Assembly: GCA_003427395.1 (NCBI GenBank)
Contig: BFEA01000244.1
Location: 1,226,919 to 1,253,984, forward strand
Source of the DNA: Chara braunii
Taxonomy: Eukaryota > Streptophyta > Charophyceae > Charales > Characeae
Direction: 5' to 3'
DNA: 27,066 nucleotides
Of the stretch, positions 18,139 to 27,066 are shown one piece after another (within the stretch, counting starts at the first letter, position 1; every line of letters starts with the position of its first letter). The notes under the pieces were generated by a model. The model was not told the origin of the DNA. It searched no databases and saw nothing but the letters and a program-made list of their open reading frames with translations. The translations under genes were made by a program, and so were the position numbers.

Positions 18139-18795
18139 TGCAATCAGACTCGACTCTGGACTTGCTCACAACATGCACACTTGAGAACCGATGGCAAAAC
18201 CGAACTCTTTCAACTCAGAATCAACAACAAACTTGCACTTAAACTATGTTCAATACAACTGTACAACTCGCTGCTATGGCCGCTGAATACTGTCTCAACC
18301 ACCAGCCTCACTTTCCCTCAAGCACGCACGTAAAGCGGGTCTGTCCCAAGTTGGGGCCGATGAGGAGTGTCCATGACCAGGGGCGGTCCTTTTTGGTGGA
18401 GGCAGCAGTGGGGCAGGGGGACGAGGGGGACAGGGGGGACTTTCTATATCCGTTGTTTGTATTTGGAGGGACTTTTCCTGAGTCTTTTTGGAGATTTCCA
18501 AACAAGCACCCTTGTTATTCCTCGTGGTTTGAAAAATCTCTCGGGACTCTGAGGATCTGCTGGTGGTTTGTATGAAGCTACGCTGGAATTAGACTGTTAT
18601 ATTAAGGATCCGTGGCTGTTCAATGCCAAAACGACACTGGCCGGAGCCAGGTGATGCCTGTAACTTGCCGAAGGTGAGGGCATGAGGCCTTGTAGCCTGT
18701 AGGGAGATCTGGGGATGCTATGCGAGGGCATCCTAAGGGACAGTTGGGGGTTGTTGACATAGGACAACACTGGCCGGAGCTGGAGTGAGTTGCCT
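18139..18795 (-). repeat. Candidate gypsy 5' LTR, outer limit uncertain
   Basis: The inner end is placed by the primer site: on the plus strand it begins TGCAATC, giving a terminal CA on the minus strand. The outer end is not defined, because no matching 3' LTR was found and element B begins at 18796. The phrase ACACTGGCCGGAGC occurs twice, near 18633 and 18769. No gene is supported. Confidence 0.45.
18787..18793. repeat. Candidate target-site duplication, left of element B
   Basis: GAGTTGC occurs here and again at 26703-26709, immediately after the CGACA end of B. On the left, two bases (CT) separate it from TGTCGG. The exact 7-bp match is suggestive, but its length differs from the 4-5 bp seen at element A. 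Confidence 0.45.
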
Positions 18796-18806
18796 TGTCG
18801 GCGCGA

Positions 18807-18824
18807 ATACCCTGACAAGGGTAT
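18807..18824 (+). repeat. Terminal hairpin of element B
   Basis: ATACCC/GGGTAT with loop TGACAA, eleven bases inside the left end. Stem unchanged from element A, loop differs by one base. Confidence 0.8.
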
Positions 18825-19780
18825 CCGCCTTGGTTTTTGCAAATAACAGAAGGACCAGTTTGATTCAGAATCTTTGCGTGCCCACTCTGGTCGGGGTGAT
18901 TGCCTGCGTATGGGCTGGAGTTGTTTGCGTAAAGAGTGTGAGTGGGCGCGCAGTTTTAAGGCGCGCGTGTGATTCTTTCCTTTGTGTTTGATTATAAACT
19001 GGTGTAGTCGGCCGGCTTGATTTTTGTTTGACAATCAGGTTATGGATTAAGAAGGTTTGACCTTTGTTTAACGCGTTCAGCCGGCGGTAGATTTGGTGTG
19101 CAGAATGGCGTGAGTAGTGGCCGCGGCACAACTTGTGTAAGCCGGCATGGATACTTGGCGGCTGCGCGCGCAGGTGTAGGTGGAGAGGAGGCTCAGGCCG
19201 TTTTCTCGGCCTTTTAACGCTAGGCTGCACTGCCTTATATAGGAAACTGCGCGTGCTGGTTGCAGGCGTGGGCTTGGCCCTATCGGTTACGGTATTGGAC
19301 TTAGGATATGGAGGTGTGGGGATCAAGGCCGGCGGGGCGACAACACAGGAGTAATGGAGCAGCGAAGGAACCGAGGGGTTGAGGGTCCCGCGGGGCTATC
19401 CCCCTTAGTTTTGTTGAGGAAGCCGATCGCGGGCCCGCCCTGTAGGACCAAGGGAACACTAGCAGGCCCCGTGCCCTGTTTCCGTTAGTTCGCCTCGTTT
19501 ACCTTTGGATTTTTGTTCTGGTTTTTATGATGTTTCGTCCCCTAAGTAGTTGGGGCCAGGGACCGGGTTTTGAGACCGGCCGCGACTCCAAGAGCCTAGC
19601 ACAGCGGGTATACCCATGAACTGCAGGAATGCAGGCCGTGTTTGGGCCCCGGTGAGGGAATCATGATGAGCGGGGGCGGAGCCCGGATATTCGGGCTTGC
19701 TTGGGGGCTGTGTTTGCCCCTCACTCATAAGCCCGGTGTAGGGGCCGTTTGGCCTCTGACAGTACCACGGGGCACGACTG
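18825..19780 (+). other. Element B head, non-coding
   Basis: The first 700 bases resemble element A 8398-9060 in patches. From about 19540 the similarity is lost, and the sequence becomes GC-rich with small hairpins such as GCCCG/CGGGC near 19680-19695. This unmatched part leads into the U6-like sequence and may have been acquired with it. Confidence 0.5.
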
Positions 19781-19787
19781 AGGCTGA

Positions 19788-19805
19788 GTCCTTCGGGACA
19801 TCCGT

Positions 19806-19837
<32 letters not shown>

Positions 19838-19890
19838 GGCCCCTGCGCAAGGACGACACACATAAAAGGGAGAAGAGTCGGGCGCCCTGT
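19788..19890 (+). ncRNA. U6 spliceosomal snRNA-like sequence (probable pseudogene)
   Basis: U6 snRNA is the catalytic-core RNA of the spliceosome. The sequence begins with the 5' stem-loop GTCCTTCGGGAC, one pair shorter than usual. It keeps TTGGAACGATACAGAGAAGA, with the ACAGAGA box that pairs with the 5' splice site, and then GATTAGCATGG with the AGC triad and CCCCTGCGCAAGGA of the internal stem-loop. After about 19860 the 3' part is diverged, though a run of seven T at 19890-19896 could act as a Pol III terminator. No TATA box is visible 25-30 bases upstream, and no plant USE element is seen. The matching position in element A lacks it. I favour a captured or retroposed copy over an active gene. 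Confidence 0.8.
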
Positions 19891-19899
19891 TTTTTTCTC

Positions 19900-20680
19900 C
19901 CACTTTCCAGTTGGCGATTCCCTGTCGGAGTCGGACGCCTGCGAAAAGTAGCGCTACGAAGCACTTGCAGAGCTGCAGAGTATCCGAGCTGCCGAGCGCT
20001 GAGGGAATGGGCGTTGTGGGATGGAGTTAGCGGCGCCGACGGGGACGAAGAAGGGAGAGTTGGGGAACGAGAGGGGGCGGGAAGCTTGCAGCAAATGCTG
20101 TGTGCGAATCGTTAGGCAAGCTCAGGTACAGCGACGAAGGGCTAATCGAGCCACGTAACAGTTGGTTCCCTCAGAGTCTCCCCCGAAAGGTTGCCTCTCA
20201 TCCGAAGTGCCCGTAGGGAAGGCCGGAGTTGTCAACGGGTTAGCGCACAGCGGAGAGACTGTGCGCTGTGGACTGCAGCTATCACTGGCGGCAGCGTGAG
20301 GAAAAGAAACGGGTTATGGCAGAAGTAAGTGGGAGTTGGTGTGATCGAGGCGATGAAGGGACGGAGCTCGCCTGTTTGTTAGCATGAGAAATAGGCGAGT
20401 TGAAGTGATCGAACAGAGACGCCTGGTTCAGGTGGATCGGAAGGCGGAGGAAGAGAGAGGGAGACGAGATACGAGCCGGCAGGGCGGAAAGTGACGGAAG
20501 GGTATAAGGAGGGAATGGACCTGGATGTGGTTCGCGCCAGGTACCTTCGGATGCTGAAGGTGGCAGAGAGAGTGTCGAAGCGAGGTAGAAGGTGTATAGC
20601 GGTCCCGATTGGTGGCGGATTTCAGCAAACCAATAGCTGAATCCTAGGTTCCTAGGGCGGGCGAATCCGATGGTCAAAGC
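19900..20680 (+). other. Element B, nothing recognised
   Basis: This is a GC- and AG-rich stretch without a supported gene. It contains weak matches to the ~180-bp repeat style that follows. No alignment to element A can be claimed by eye. Confidence 0.4.
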
Positions 20681-20699
20681 GGATTGGCAAAAGGTGGAG

Positions 20700-21450
20700 T
20701 GTGGAGGGAGATAGAGAGGAAAGTGATTGCGCGGACCTATGGCGGAGGGGAAAGGTGACGGGAGTGAAAGGTTCGTATCTCCCTCGATCCTCGATGGATT
20801 CGAGCGGGACGAGATGTGAGTTGGGGGTTTTGGGGTATTGCGAGTTTAGTGGTGATGTTAGATTTAGGAGTTAGTAGGTAGATTCGGGGCTACGAGGATT
20901 ACCGGCTGCATGAAGGAGTGTCGAGGGAGGAGAGAAAACAGGAATGGGGATAACGCTTTTCTTTGCCCGTTCCTCGACAAAGACAGGCGAGCGGAGAGGC
21001 TAAACCGAAGTCTTCATGTCGGGCGGCCCCGATTTCGAAGTTAGTTTGGTGCTAAGTCGATGGATTGGGAGTTAGTAAAGAGAGGCATGCACGGAGCCAT
21101 GGTGGGAGCAAGGCGGGGGGGAAGCGGGGAACTCGTATCATGTGCGCCTCCGAACGGATCTCGGCGGGGTAAGAGCCGAGTCCGTGGGATTGTGGTAGAG
21201 CAAGTGCAGGGGTGAATTTGGCGGAAAGAGGCGAGCGCGGAAGGAGGTTTGAATCATTCGAGAGCGACCAGACTTGAGCGTAAGGAAGGTGCACATACCA
21301 GTTCGGCTCCGTCCATGGATCGGAGTTACGAGGAAAGGACTACGAGTTGGAAGCTTGCCTGAGTACGTGCGCCGGCTACCTCGGTTGATTCGATGGAGAG
21401 GCTTACCTGCGCAGTCTAAGCCTACCCGCCGATGTACCTGCCTCAAACCT
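20700..21450 (+). repeat. ~180-bp tandem repeats, each with a variable hairpin (B)
   Basis: Hairpins are CTCGATCC/GGATTCGAG with one bulge (20783-20804), CTCG/CGAG (20973-20991), CGG-CTCGGC/GCCGAG-CCG (21155-21184) and CTCCG/CGGAG (21307-21325). Steps are 190, 182 and 152 bp. CGGACCTATGG and CGGAGCCATGG landmarks precede two of them. The series matches that of element A at 9590-10240 in layout. Confidence 0.6.
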
Positions 21451-21620
21451 TCGTGGGGAGTAAGCTACGGGCTCGCACATTCAACTGTTGGCCAGGCGCC
21501 GCCCGTCTGACTGGGCAGGGCGATGGGAGGCGAGCCACCTGCTGCGGGCTAAAACGATAGCATGCCCGCTACGGAGTGGGGGCTTAGTTGTTAGCCGGGG
21601 CGCCGACTATCCCACCTGGT

Positions 21621-21783
21621 GCAGTGACTGATAGAGAGTGCGAGTTAGTAAAGCTTGCCTGTCTCGGCCTTGGCGGGTCATTTGCTCCAGTCGGGGAGGT
21701 TGCAGTGACTGATAGAGAGTTGCGAGTTAGTAAAGCTTGCCTGTCTCGGCCTTGGCGGGTCGTTTGCTGCAGTCGGGGAGGTT
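21621..21783 (+). repeat. 81/82-bp tandem duplication in element B
   Basis: Copies at 21621-21701 and 21702-21783 share GCAGTGACTGATAGAGAG and TAAAGCTTGCCTGTCTCGG and differ at only a few bases by eye. It is not duplicated in A. Confidence 0.9.
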
Positions 21784-21919
21784 GCCAGGAGATCGGCTCT
21801 GGCAGTTTGATTTTAAGTCTTGACCAAGTTGCTGCAGATTGGTGCGTTGTGGGAATGCGGCTGTTGGGGCCGCAAGACAGCAACCTTGGAGGATCGGTGT
21901 GAGAGGACAGGCTGGACCA

Positions 21920-22170
21920 CACAAACTGTTGGTATTGCTGCGTAATGTGGCAAACTGCTGTTGTGCCTGTTGACAGTGCTGCGTGTTGCTGCTAGCTGCT
22001 GCTGGCCGCACGAACTGTTGTTGTGCCTGTTGACAACGCTGCATATTGCTGCTGGTCGCCTGAACTGCGGATGCGTCTGTTGACTGGGCACGAATTGCTG
22101 CTGCGTACTGTGCACTAGCTGCTGCCTATTTGGTTGTTGCACTCTGCTGTACACTGCCGCCAGCTATTGC
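21920..22170 (+). repeat. CTG-rich degenerate tandem repeat (B)
   Basis: AACTGCTGTTGTGCCTGTTGACA recurs with small changes about 61 bp later, among many GCTGCTG words. It holds the same position in the element as the CTG tract of A. Confidence 0.8.
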
Positions 22171-22347
22171 CAATTACTACGACCGGCTATACAACAGCAG
22201 TTGGGCGAAGGGGAGGTGTTGGGACTCAGGGGAGTGATTGAGATTGAAAATGGAGGGTAATGTTGTGACTTGGGAGCTCGTCAGGGGATCAACTGCGGCA
22301 GTCTGACTCAGGTTTGACCAAACTGCTACTGTTTGGCCATCATTGCG

Positions 22348-22600
22348 GGGCCCTCAGGAGTTTCAAGGCGACAAGTCCCTCTCCTGGGAGTTGAGTTGTC
22401 CCCCTCCTGTATCTCGAGAGTCTGAGACCTCTACTTCTACCCTTCTTACTCTAAGTCTAGTCTTGATCTGAGAGGAAGGCGGCAGGTGGGATTGCAACAC
22501 GTAGGACCGCAGCAAGGCCTATGTGGGAGGTTACCCCACCGATTGCAGGAGCTCTGCCGGAACTCAGGGGGGGTTCTGGAGGTAGGGAACTGAAAGGTAA
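22348..22600 (+). other. Block conserved between elements B and A
   Basis: This is the counterpart of A 11850-12170, sharing GGGGCCCTCAGG, GAGAGGAAGGCGGCAGGTGG-like sequence and GGAGCTCTGCCGGAA in order. It again lies just before the covarying hairpin array. Confidence 0.6.
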
Positions 22601-22850
22601 CCATTGCTTTCCCTCTATAAACCCCAGATTATAGCCCCTATCTGTACTACCCATTGCATGTTTGACGGACTATATGGTGTGTTGGGTTTGACTTCAGGAC
22701 AGAAACCAGATCAAGTAAAGGAATGTATGTGCAATTTCAGTTTCAGTTTTATTGATTGTCTGAAAGCAGATTGTGAACAAAGGAGATTGCATCTGGGGGA
22801 AGGGCAGGATTGAAGGCTATTTTACATGAGGGTTGACTGGGTCATTGAGG

Positions 22851-23800
22851 CTGGGGAGTCCCCATAAGTTTGGGGAGACCCAGTGCTATGTTTATTTTGG
22901 ATTGTGTGGAGCATCATACCATTCTATAAGCTTAGGTGGTCTGATTGCTCTGGAGGTTGGGAAGTCCCCATAAGTTTAGGGAGACCTAGTGCTGTGGATT
23001 TGCATTGAGAATCAGATCATTCTATAAGTTTAGGCGATTTGGTTGCTCTGACTTGCGAGGGCTGATTGTGATTGACTTTTTTTTCATGGGCCAAGTGTGT
23101 TCTGTAAGTTCAGGTGCCTTGGTTGCCTTGGTTATTTTGGGTTTTCTTCTGTTTGTTTGATTCTGAACGAGGAGGTATGAGCCATTCTATAAGTTTAGGT
23201 GGCCCAGCCTCTTCCTCTTTTGTTATGAGGAAATGAACTTGACAGAGGGTAGACCATTCTATAAGTTTAGGTGGTCTAGCCCAATGCCACGCACAGATTG
23301 GATCAGAGAGAAACGGATAAGGCAGAGAGTCAGACTGTTCTGTAAGTTTATGTAGTCTTGACTCAAAGCCTCGCACATGCTGGGACCCAAAGATTATAAT
23401 TTGGCTATATTTTATTACTATTTTACTTATGAACAAGCTAGTCAGACTATTCTATAAGTGTAGGAAGTCTGACTATAGCTTATCACAACCTGAAGAGAGT
23501 ATTACTAAGAGTATAACTGAAGGTAACTTGGGCCGGCTGAGCATTGTTTCTAAGATGAATGGTTCAATCCTACGTCCACTTTGAAGATTAAGTTCAAAGA
23601 AGTATATATAACTTGGATACTTAAACAGTTCAGGGCAACTAGGGTGGCCTAGTCATATGCCCAAAGGAGAGAGAAGTAGTTGTGCACTTTATTCTGTGTA
23701 TACTCTTTGGCTAAGTTAGGCTCATTTCATAAGTTTGGGTGGCCTGACTTTATGTCTGGCTAAGTAAGGCACATTCCATAAGTTTGGGTGTCCTGACCTT
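22851..23800 (+). repeat. Array of ~13 hairpins with covarying stems (B)
   Basis: A loop core close to ATTCTATAAGTTTAGG is kept while the arms change together. Clear units: CTGGG-TCCCC/GGGGA-CCCAG (22851-22883), ATCA-ACCA/TGGT-TGAT (22913-22945), ATCAGATC/GATTTGGT (23011-23043), CCAAG/CTTGG (23091-23122), TAGACCA/TGGTCTA (23250-23278), GAGTCA-GACT/AGTC-TGACTC (23327-23364), TAGTCAGACT/AGTCTGACTA (23439-23475) and AAGTTAGGC/GCCTGACTT (23713-23750). Weaker units lie at 22957, 23181 and 23767. One unit at 23535 has the loop type of element A. Spacing is 45-110 bp. Confidence 0.87.
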
Positions 23801-23887
23801 ATGCCTTATGTAAGTTGGGTATAAGGGGGTAAATCATTAAAAGATCATAAACTATTGTTTGCTAAGGGTTACTTGGGATGGTGAGAG

Positions 23888-24035
23888 TACTTACCTTTGT
23901 GGTTTGGCCTACATGTGACTGAGTGCGACTACTACTATAGTCTGAATTTCAGTTTGATAGGTAGTTGCTTTAGTTGCTCGCCACGTGTTAGAGGCATAGG
24001 AGTTAGTTTCGATTTCTGCATTTTCTAAGCTAAGT
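23888..24035 (+). other. Conserved linker between hairpin arrays (B)
   Basis: Counterpart of A 13050-13215, with the same order of short conserved words and no open frame of note. Confidence 0.6.
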
Positions 24036-24059
24036 TTATTTTACTTAGATCAATTTCTG

Positions 24060-24480
24060 CATTTTCTGAGATCATTTGTTATACTTGGCTTTATATAAAT
24101 TTTGGTAAGTTACTTTCTCTACGGGAAGCATTGCCGAAATTTTTGCGAATCCAAGGAGTTCCTTTTTTTTTTTTTAACCCAAAGTTCAACTTGTCTAAAG
24201 TTCATATATGGCTTAGTAAAAATCTGGAAAGTCTCATTTTCTAAAAGGAGTGCTGCCCAAATTTTTGCTAATTCAGGGAGTTAGGCAAAATTGAACTTTG
24301 GAAAGTCGAAGACTGTTTCTTTTTTTATATTTGGGCTGATATAAATTCTGAAGAGACACTTCTCCTATGGGAAACGCCACCGTAATTTTCTTAGTTTAAA
24401 GAAGATAGGTTATATTTTGACAGGTGGCGATTTTGGCGATCCACCTTGTGTAGGGGAGATTATGTCAGGGTCTACATTTG
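24060..24480 (+). repeat. Alternating ~120-bp hairpin repeats (B)
   Basis: Units start at 24119 (type a), 24241 (type b) and 24364 (a-like), steps 122 and 123 bp. The third has ATGG/CCGT arms, where both sides differ from the CGG/CCG of type a but still pair using one G-U. The long closing hairpin seen in A is decayed here. Confidence 0.7.
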
Positions 24481-24679
24481 CTTTGGGCACTGCTTAGCGG
24501 TAGATCCGGGCTTAGTTAATCATGAAGATTTTGAGTGAGATCGTGATAAGGGAACTATTCTCCCTGGACTTCTAGACTTAGCTTGGGGGATTGGCCTGTC
24601 ATGTGTTACATGTCCTCTTAATCGATTAATTCAGTATTTTGGACTAGATTCATCTTGATCCCACGAGGATAACCTTTTG

Positions 24680-25230
24680 TTATCATTGATAACAGGTCAG
24701 TTGTCGATTCGTCGGTTTACGACTCAGCCCTAATCCACCCTCAACACTCAACCTAAAAGGCTTTAGCCCTGATGATCTTATTGTTTTGTTAAGGTTTCAC
24801 CCGAACTTTTATTGAATAGTCATTTAACAAAGGTAGTGAGTATTTAATTATGGTTGGTTGGACAGGAGGTTGGGGCTTGCATGGCTAAAGCGAGGGGTAT
24901 GAGTGTAAAGATTGGTTGGAGTTGACCCCGTGTAGTGCGTGAATTTTTGTTGTCTCTTTGATGTGATTGCAGGTATGTATGTGGTTCGGATTTGGGTTGG
25001 CCTGCCTGCGATCACACATATAAATATGGCCATGAGGAGTCCCGCTGTGATTGTGAGAAGAGATCGTCACATACTTATCCCCCTTATGTATACGTATAAA
25101 TATGTGTGAACTTGTGTTGGGAGTTCGCTTGCGCTGAAGGGCCTGCACACTGAGAATTAAATAGGGGTTGAAGTTGTACAAAGAAAGAAAAAACCCCTCT
25201 ACATAGTTGTATGCTTCTTAGGGGTTTCTT
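24680..25230 (+). other. Conserved non-coding stretch (B)
   Basis: Counterpart of A 14100-14560, with an extra stretch in B around 25005-25100. No gene is recognised. Confidence 0.5.
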
Positions 25231-25386
25231 AGTCGGACTTTAGTCCTGGGCCTGGATTCGAGATCCTTGTCCAGGACATCCCAGGCCCTAGACTCTGCAG
25301 GGGAGGAATTTCCCCGTGCGCAGAGCCTATCTGCCCTGCCCGTCGAGACACCCAACCCAGAGGGCAGAAATGTCGTGAGGGTTGAA

Positions 25387-25460
25387 CGACATGTCCTTTA
25401 GCCGTTCAATATCGTGAAGGGCAGCCCCTCACGATATATTCCTTCAACCATTCAATATCG
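25387..25460 (+). promoter_or_regulatory. Mutually exclusive hairpins (B)
   Basis: Middle hairpin ATATCGTGA/TCACGATAT (25409-25437) is identical in its arms to that of A. Hairpin II pairs CGATAT (25432-25437) with ATATCG (25455-25460) and shares an arm with it. Hairpin I is weaker than in A, with one mismatch inside the stem. Confidence 0.55.
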
Positions 25461-25831
25461 CGAGGCCAAAACTGCGATTGTCGCGTATGACTAGCATCGC
25501 CGGTTGATGTAGGAAGGGTTTACGGCCGCGCAACTTTATATCAAAAGTCCTACGCGCGACGTTCGCCCGACCCAGTGTCTAGAGTTATGAGATTAGGTGA
25601 TTCATATGTATACGTGTGTGTCTAGAGTCAGGATAGGCCATTAGTGCCAGCCGACAAGGTTACCCAGGGTTGAGGTTTGGGATGTAGAGACCCTTCGGCC
25701 TATTTTTGCTTTTTAAAATTATACGATTGGACGTTGTAGTCCGTGGTAGTCGTCAAAGCCAAACCCCTTAACTTCTTTCCAGGCCCTAGATGATGGAGCT
25801 GGTCTCCAGGGCGATAAGAGACGACTGCCAC

Positions 25832-25900
25832 CACAGGTATGAACCTGTGTACCACCCACTCTCCGCAGGGTGCAGAAGAGGGTGTGGTTTTCAACCGCAC
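25832..25900 (+). other. Three consecutive conserved hairpins (B)
   Basis: CACAGGT/ACCTGTG, CACCC/GGGTG and GTGTGGT/ACCGCAC lie in the same order as in A. The third stem keeps pairing through a G-U. Confidence 0.6.
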
Positions 25901-26096
25901 ATGGCGGTTGTCCAGCGTCGAGAGATTAACCCTCAAGGCGCATGTCAGCCGACACTTGAGTGTCGAATGCGACCCTCGAGATTAACGGGGGCCGCATGAG
26001 TATGGGTACTACATAATACGCCATCACTGCGACCGCTTGCGTACGCTTGCATTGCGAGTCGATATGAGTAGGCCCTACGTCCGCACGGTTTTATAC

Positions 26097-26702
26097 TAAG
26101 TCTCACGCGTGACGCCTATCCGATTCCGCATTGGATAGTTATGGGATGGTTACTAAGGGACTAGGAGTGTTGTCGCGTTGTTTGTGCAGTGTCGTTATGT
26201 ATATGTATTCGTGCGTGTGTTGTGTGAGTGTTTTATTTTTGTGTTCGTAGAGTGGTGTATGCGTGGCACGTGGGATGCGTCCTAGTCGACCGACGTCGAG
26301 TCGCGCTTGGGACTTCAGCCCCCCAAGACGTTGGTTCGCGTGCGGGTCCGATAGAGGCGTATTACCGCGTGTACCCCCTATGCTACAGCAAACGAGAAAC
26401 GCCATCGGCTGGTCCACCTCTGCGATTGCAACTGATTAGCTTTCGTATTGTGGCCTGGTAGCTCATCGGGGATATGCCCACCGAAGGGAGGTGACAGCTC
26501 CCGTAAGGTGGAGGTAAGTCGTGCCTCGCGTAGACCCTATCCTGTCGTAGGGGTTCACGAGAGGTATGGTTGGCGCACTCGGCCGGAACGGCTTGCGGAA
26601 GCTCCATGTATATTCGTGACGAGGATTTAGACCAACTCCTGCGTGACGCGGCCGGGAGGGTCCCGCGCTGCCCCGTGCGGTGCCGGACCGATGCGCTCGA
26701 CA
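26097..26702 (+). other. Conserved tail of element B
   Basis: Counterpart of A 15505-16108. The 3' end GGACCGATGCGCTCGACA matches the end of A, after which the flanks differ completely. Confidence 0.6.
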
Positions 26703-27066
26703 GAGTTGCTCTGTAACCTAGCAGATAGGGGGCATGAGGCCTGGATGAGTTTGTCAGAGAATAAGTCAGTTTTAGTGAGCTTTGTTATGATCTGTTGGAA
26801 ATCCCTTAGATACTCGAGTGTTCGAAAAATTGTCGTGGATTTCAGGAGATGTTTAACAATCATAAAAAAGGATTCGGAGTCTTCTCATCATCTATTACGA
26901 AGTCTAGTAGCTTGTTCACAATCTTGGAGGATACTCTCAAAGGTGAAACCCCGGTACCTCAATGGGTTCACAAATTGTTTTGTGCATGGCTTCATATGGG
27001 ATGTTGGGCCCGATTCCCAGCACGTGCCGCTCCCCACGAATAGATTGGAGAATGTTTTCAAAAAAA
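26703..27066. other. Right flank of element B, unassigned
   Basis: GAGTTGC at 26703-26709 is the possible target duplication. Beyond it, a plus frame reads GETPVPQWVHKLFCAW...MGCWARFPARAAPHE, and a minus frame (26710-26863) is also open. Neither gives a family I can name, and both are short. The sequence may belong to another retroelement truncated by the window edge. Confidence 0.35.

Larger units (their letters stand above)
18796..26702 (+). mobile_element. Element B: 7.9-kb non-coding repeat, sister of A
   Basis: It shares both ends, the order of blocks and most of the tail with element A and lies in the same orientation. It differs from A by a U6-like sequence in its first third, an 81-bp duplication, a longer and partly different hairpin array, and the lack of the 71-bp duplication. 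No protein-coding gene is supported. It lies in or beside the candidate gypsy LTR. A and B are well diverged, so they are not a recent LTR pair, and no primer site follows A or polypurine tract precedes B. Confidence 0.75.

Noticed and set aside
17581-18333. 250-residue plus-strand frame across the leader
   Set aside because: It is built from the GGTCAAC array and the CT microsatellite and is antisense to the retrotransposon.
8369-26702. Elements A and B as the two LTRs of one giant retrotransposon with 16109-18795 as its interior
   Set aside because: The interior is the minus-strand gypsy gag and leader with its own primer site. No primer site follows A, no polypurine tract precedes B, and A and B are too diverged for a young pair.
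26710-27043. Protein-coding gene in the right flank
   Set aside because: Short open frames exist on both strands, but neither matches a family I can name and the window ends there.

Overview
The window is repeat-rich eukaryotic nuclear DNA with no intact host gene that I can support. A plant-type Ty3/gypsy pol with an initiator-Met-tRNA primer site, long satellite DNA, microsatellites and nested insertions point to a large-genome green plant or streptophyte alga. A charophyte-like source is only a guess.

Layout. (1) 1-3140: tandem satellite, period about 92 bp, diverged at its left edge and with a roughly 645-bp higher-order period on the right. (2) 3213-3400: TC-rich microsatellite, then about 1 kb of unassigned DNA. 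(3) About 4450-18137, minus strand: a decayed Ty3/gypsy retrotransposon. In its own direction it runs from a candidate LTR (from 18139 upward), tRNA primer site, leader carrying a phased GGTCAAC array, gag with coiled coil and capsid region, a 7.7-kb foreign insertion, gag zinc knuckle, protease, reverse transcriptase, RNase H and integrase. It carries many stops and frameshifts. The RT active-site motif reads YLND and the integrase catalytic Glu position reads Lys, so it is dead. (4) 8369-16108 ('element A') and 18796-26702 ('element B'): two diverged copies, both on the plus strand, of a 7.7-7.9 kb element with TGTCGG...(A/G)ACA ends and no recognisable protein. A sits inside the gypsy gag; B sits beyond the gypsy primer site. 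B also carries a U6 snRNA-like sequence. (5) 26703-27066: unassigned right flank.

The most interesting content is the internal architecture of A and B. Both are built as a series of tandem arrays in which each unit is a hairpin. The loop sequence is kept from unit to unit, while the two stem arms change together and stay complementary. This is clearest at 12350-12967 (A) and 22851-23800 (B). Similar but weaker behaviour appears in a ~180-bp array and a ~120-bp alternating array. A conserved three-arm segment with mutually exclusive pairings lies near 14718/25387. I do not recognise this element class. The pattern suggests selection for folded RNA or single-stranded DNA in a non-autonomous mobile element, but that function is inference.
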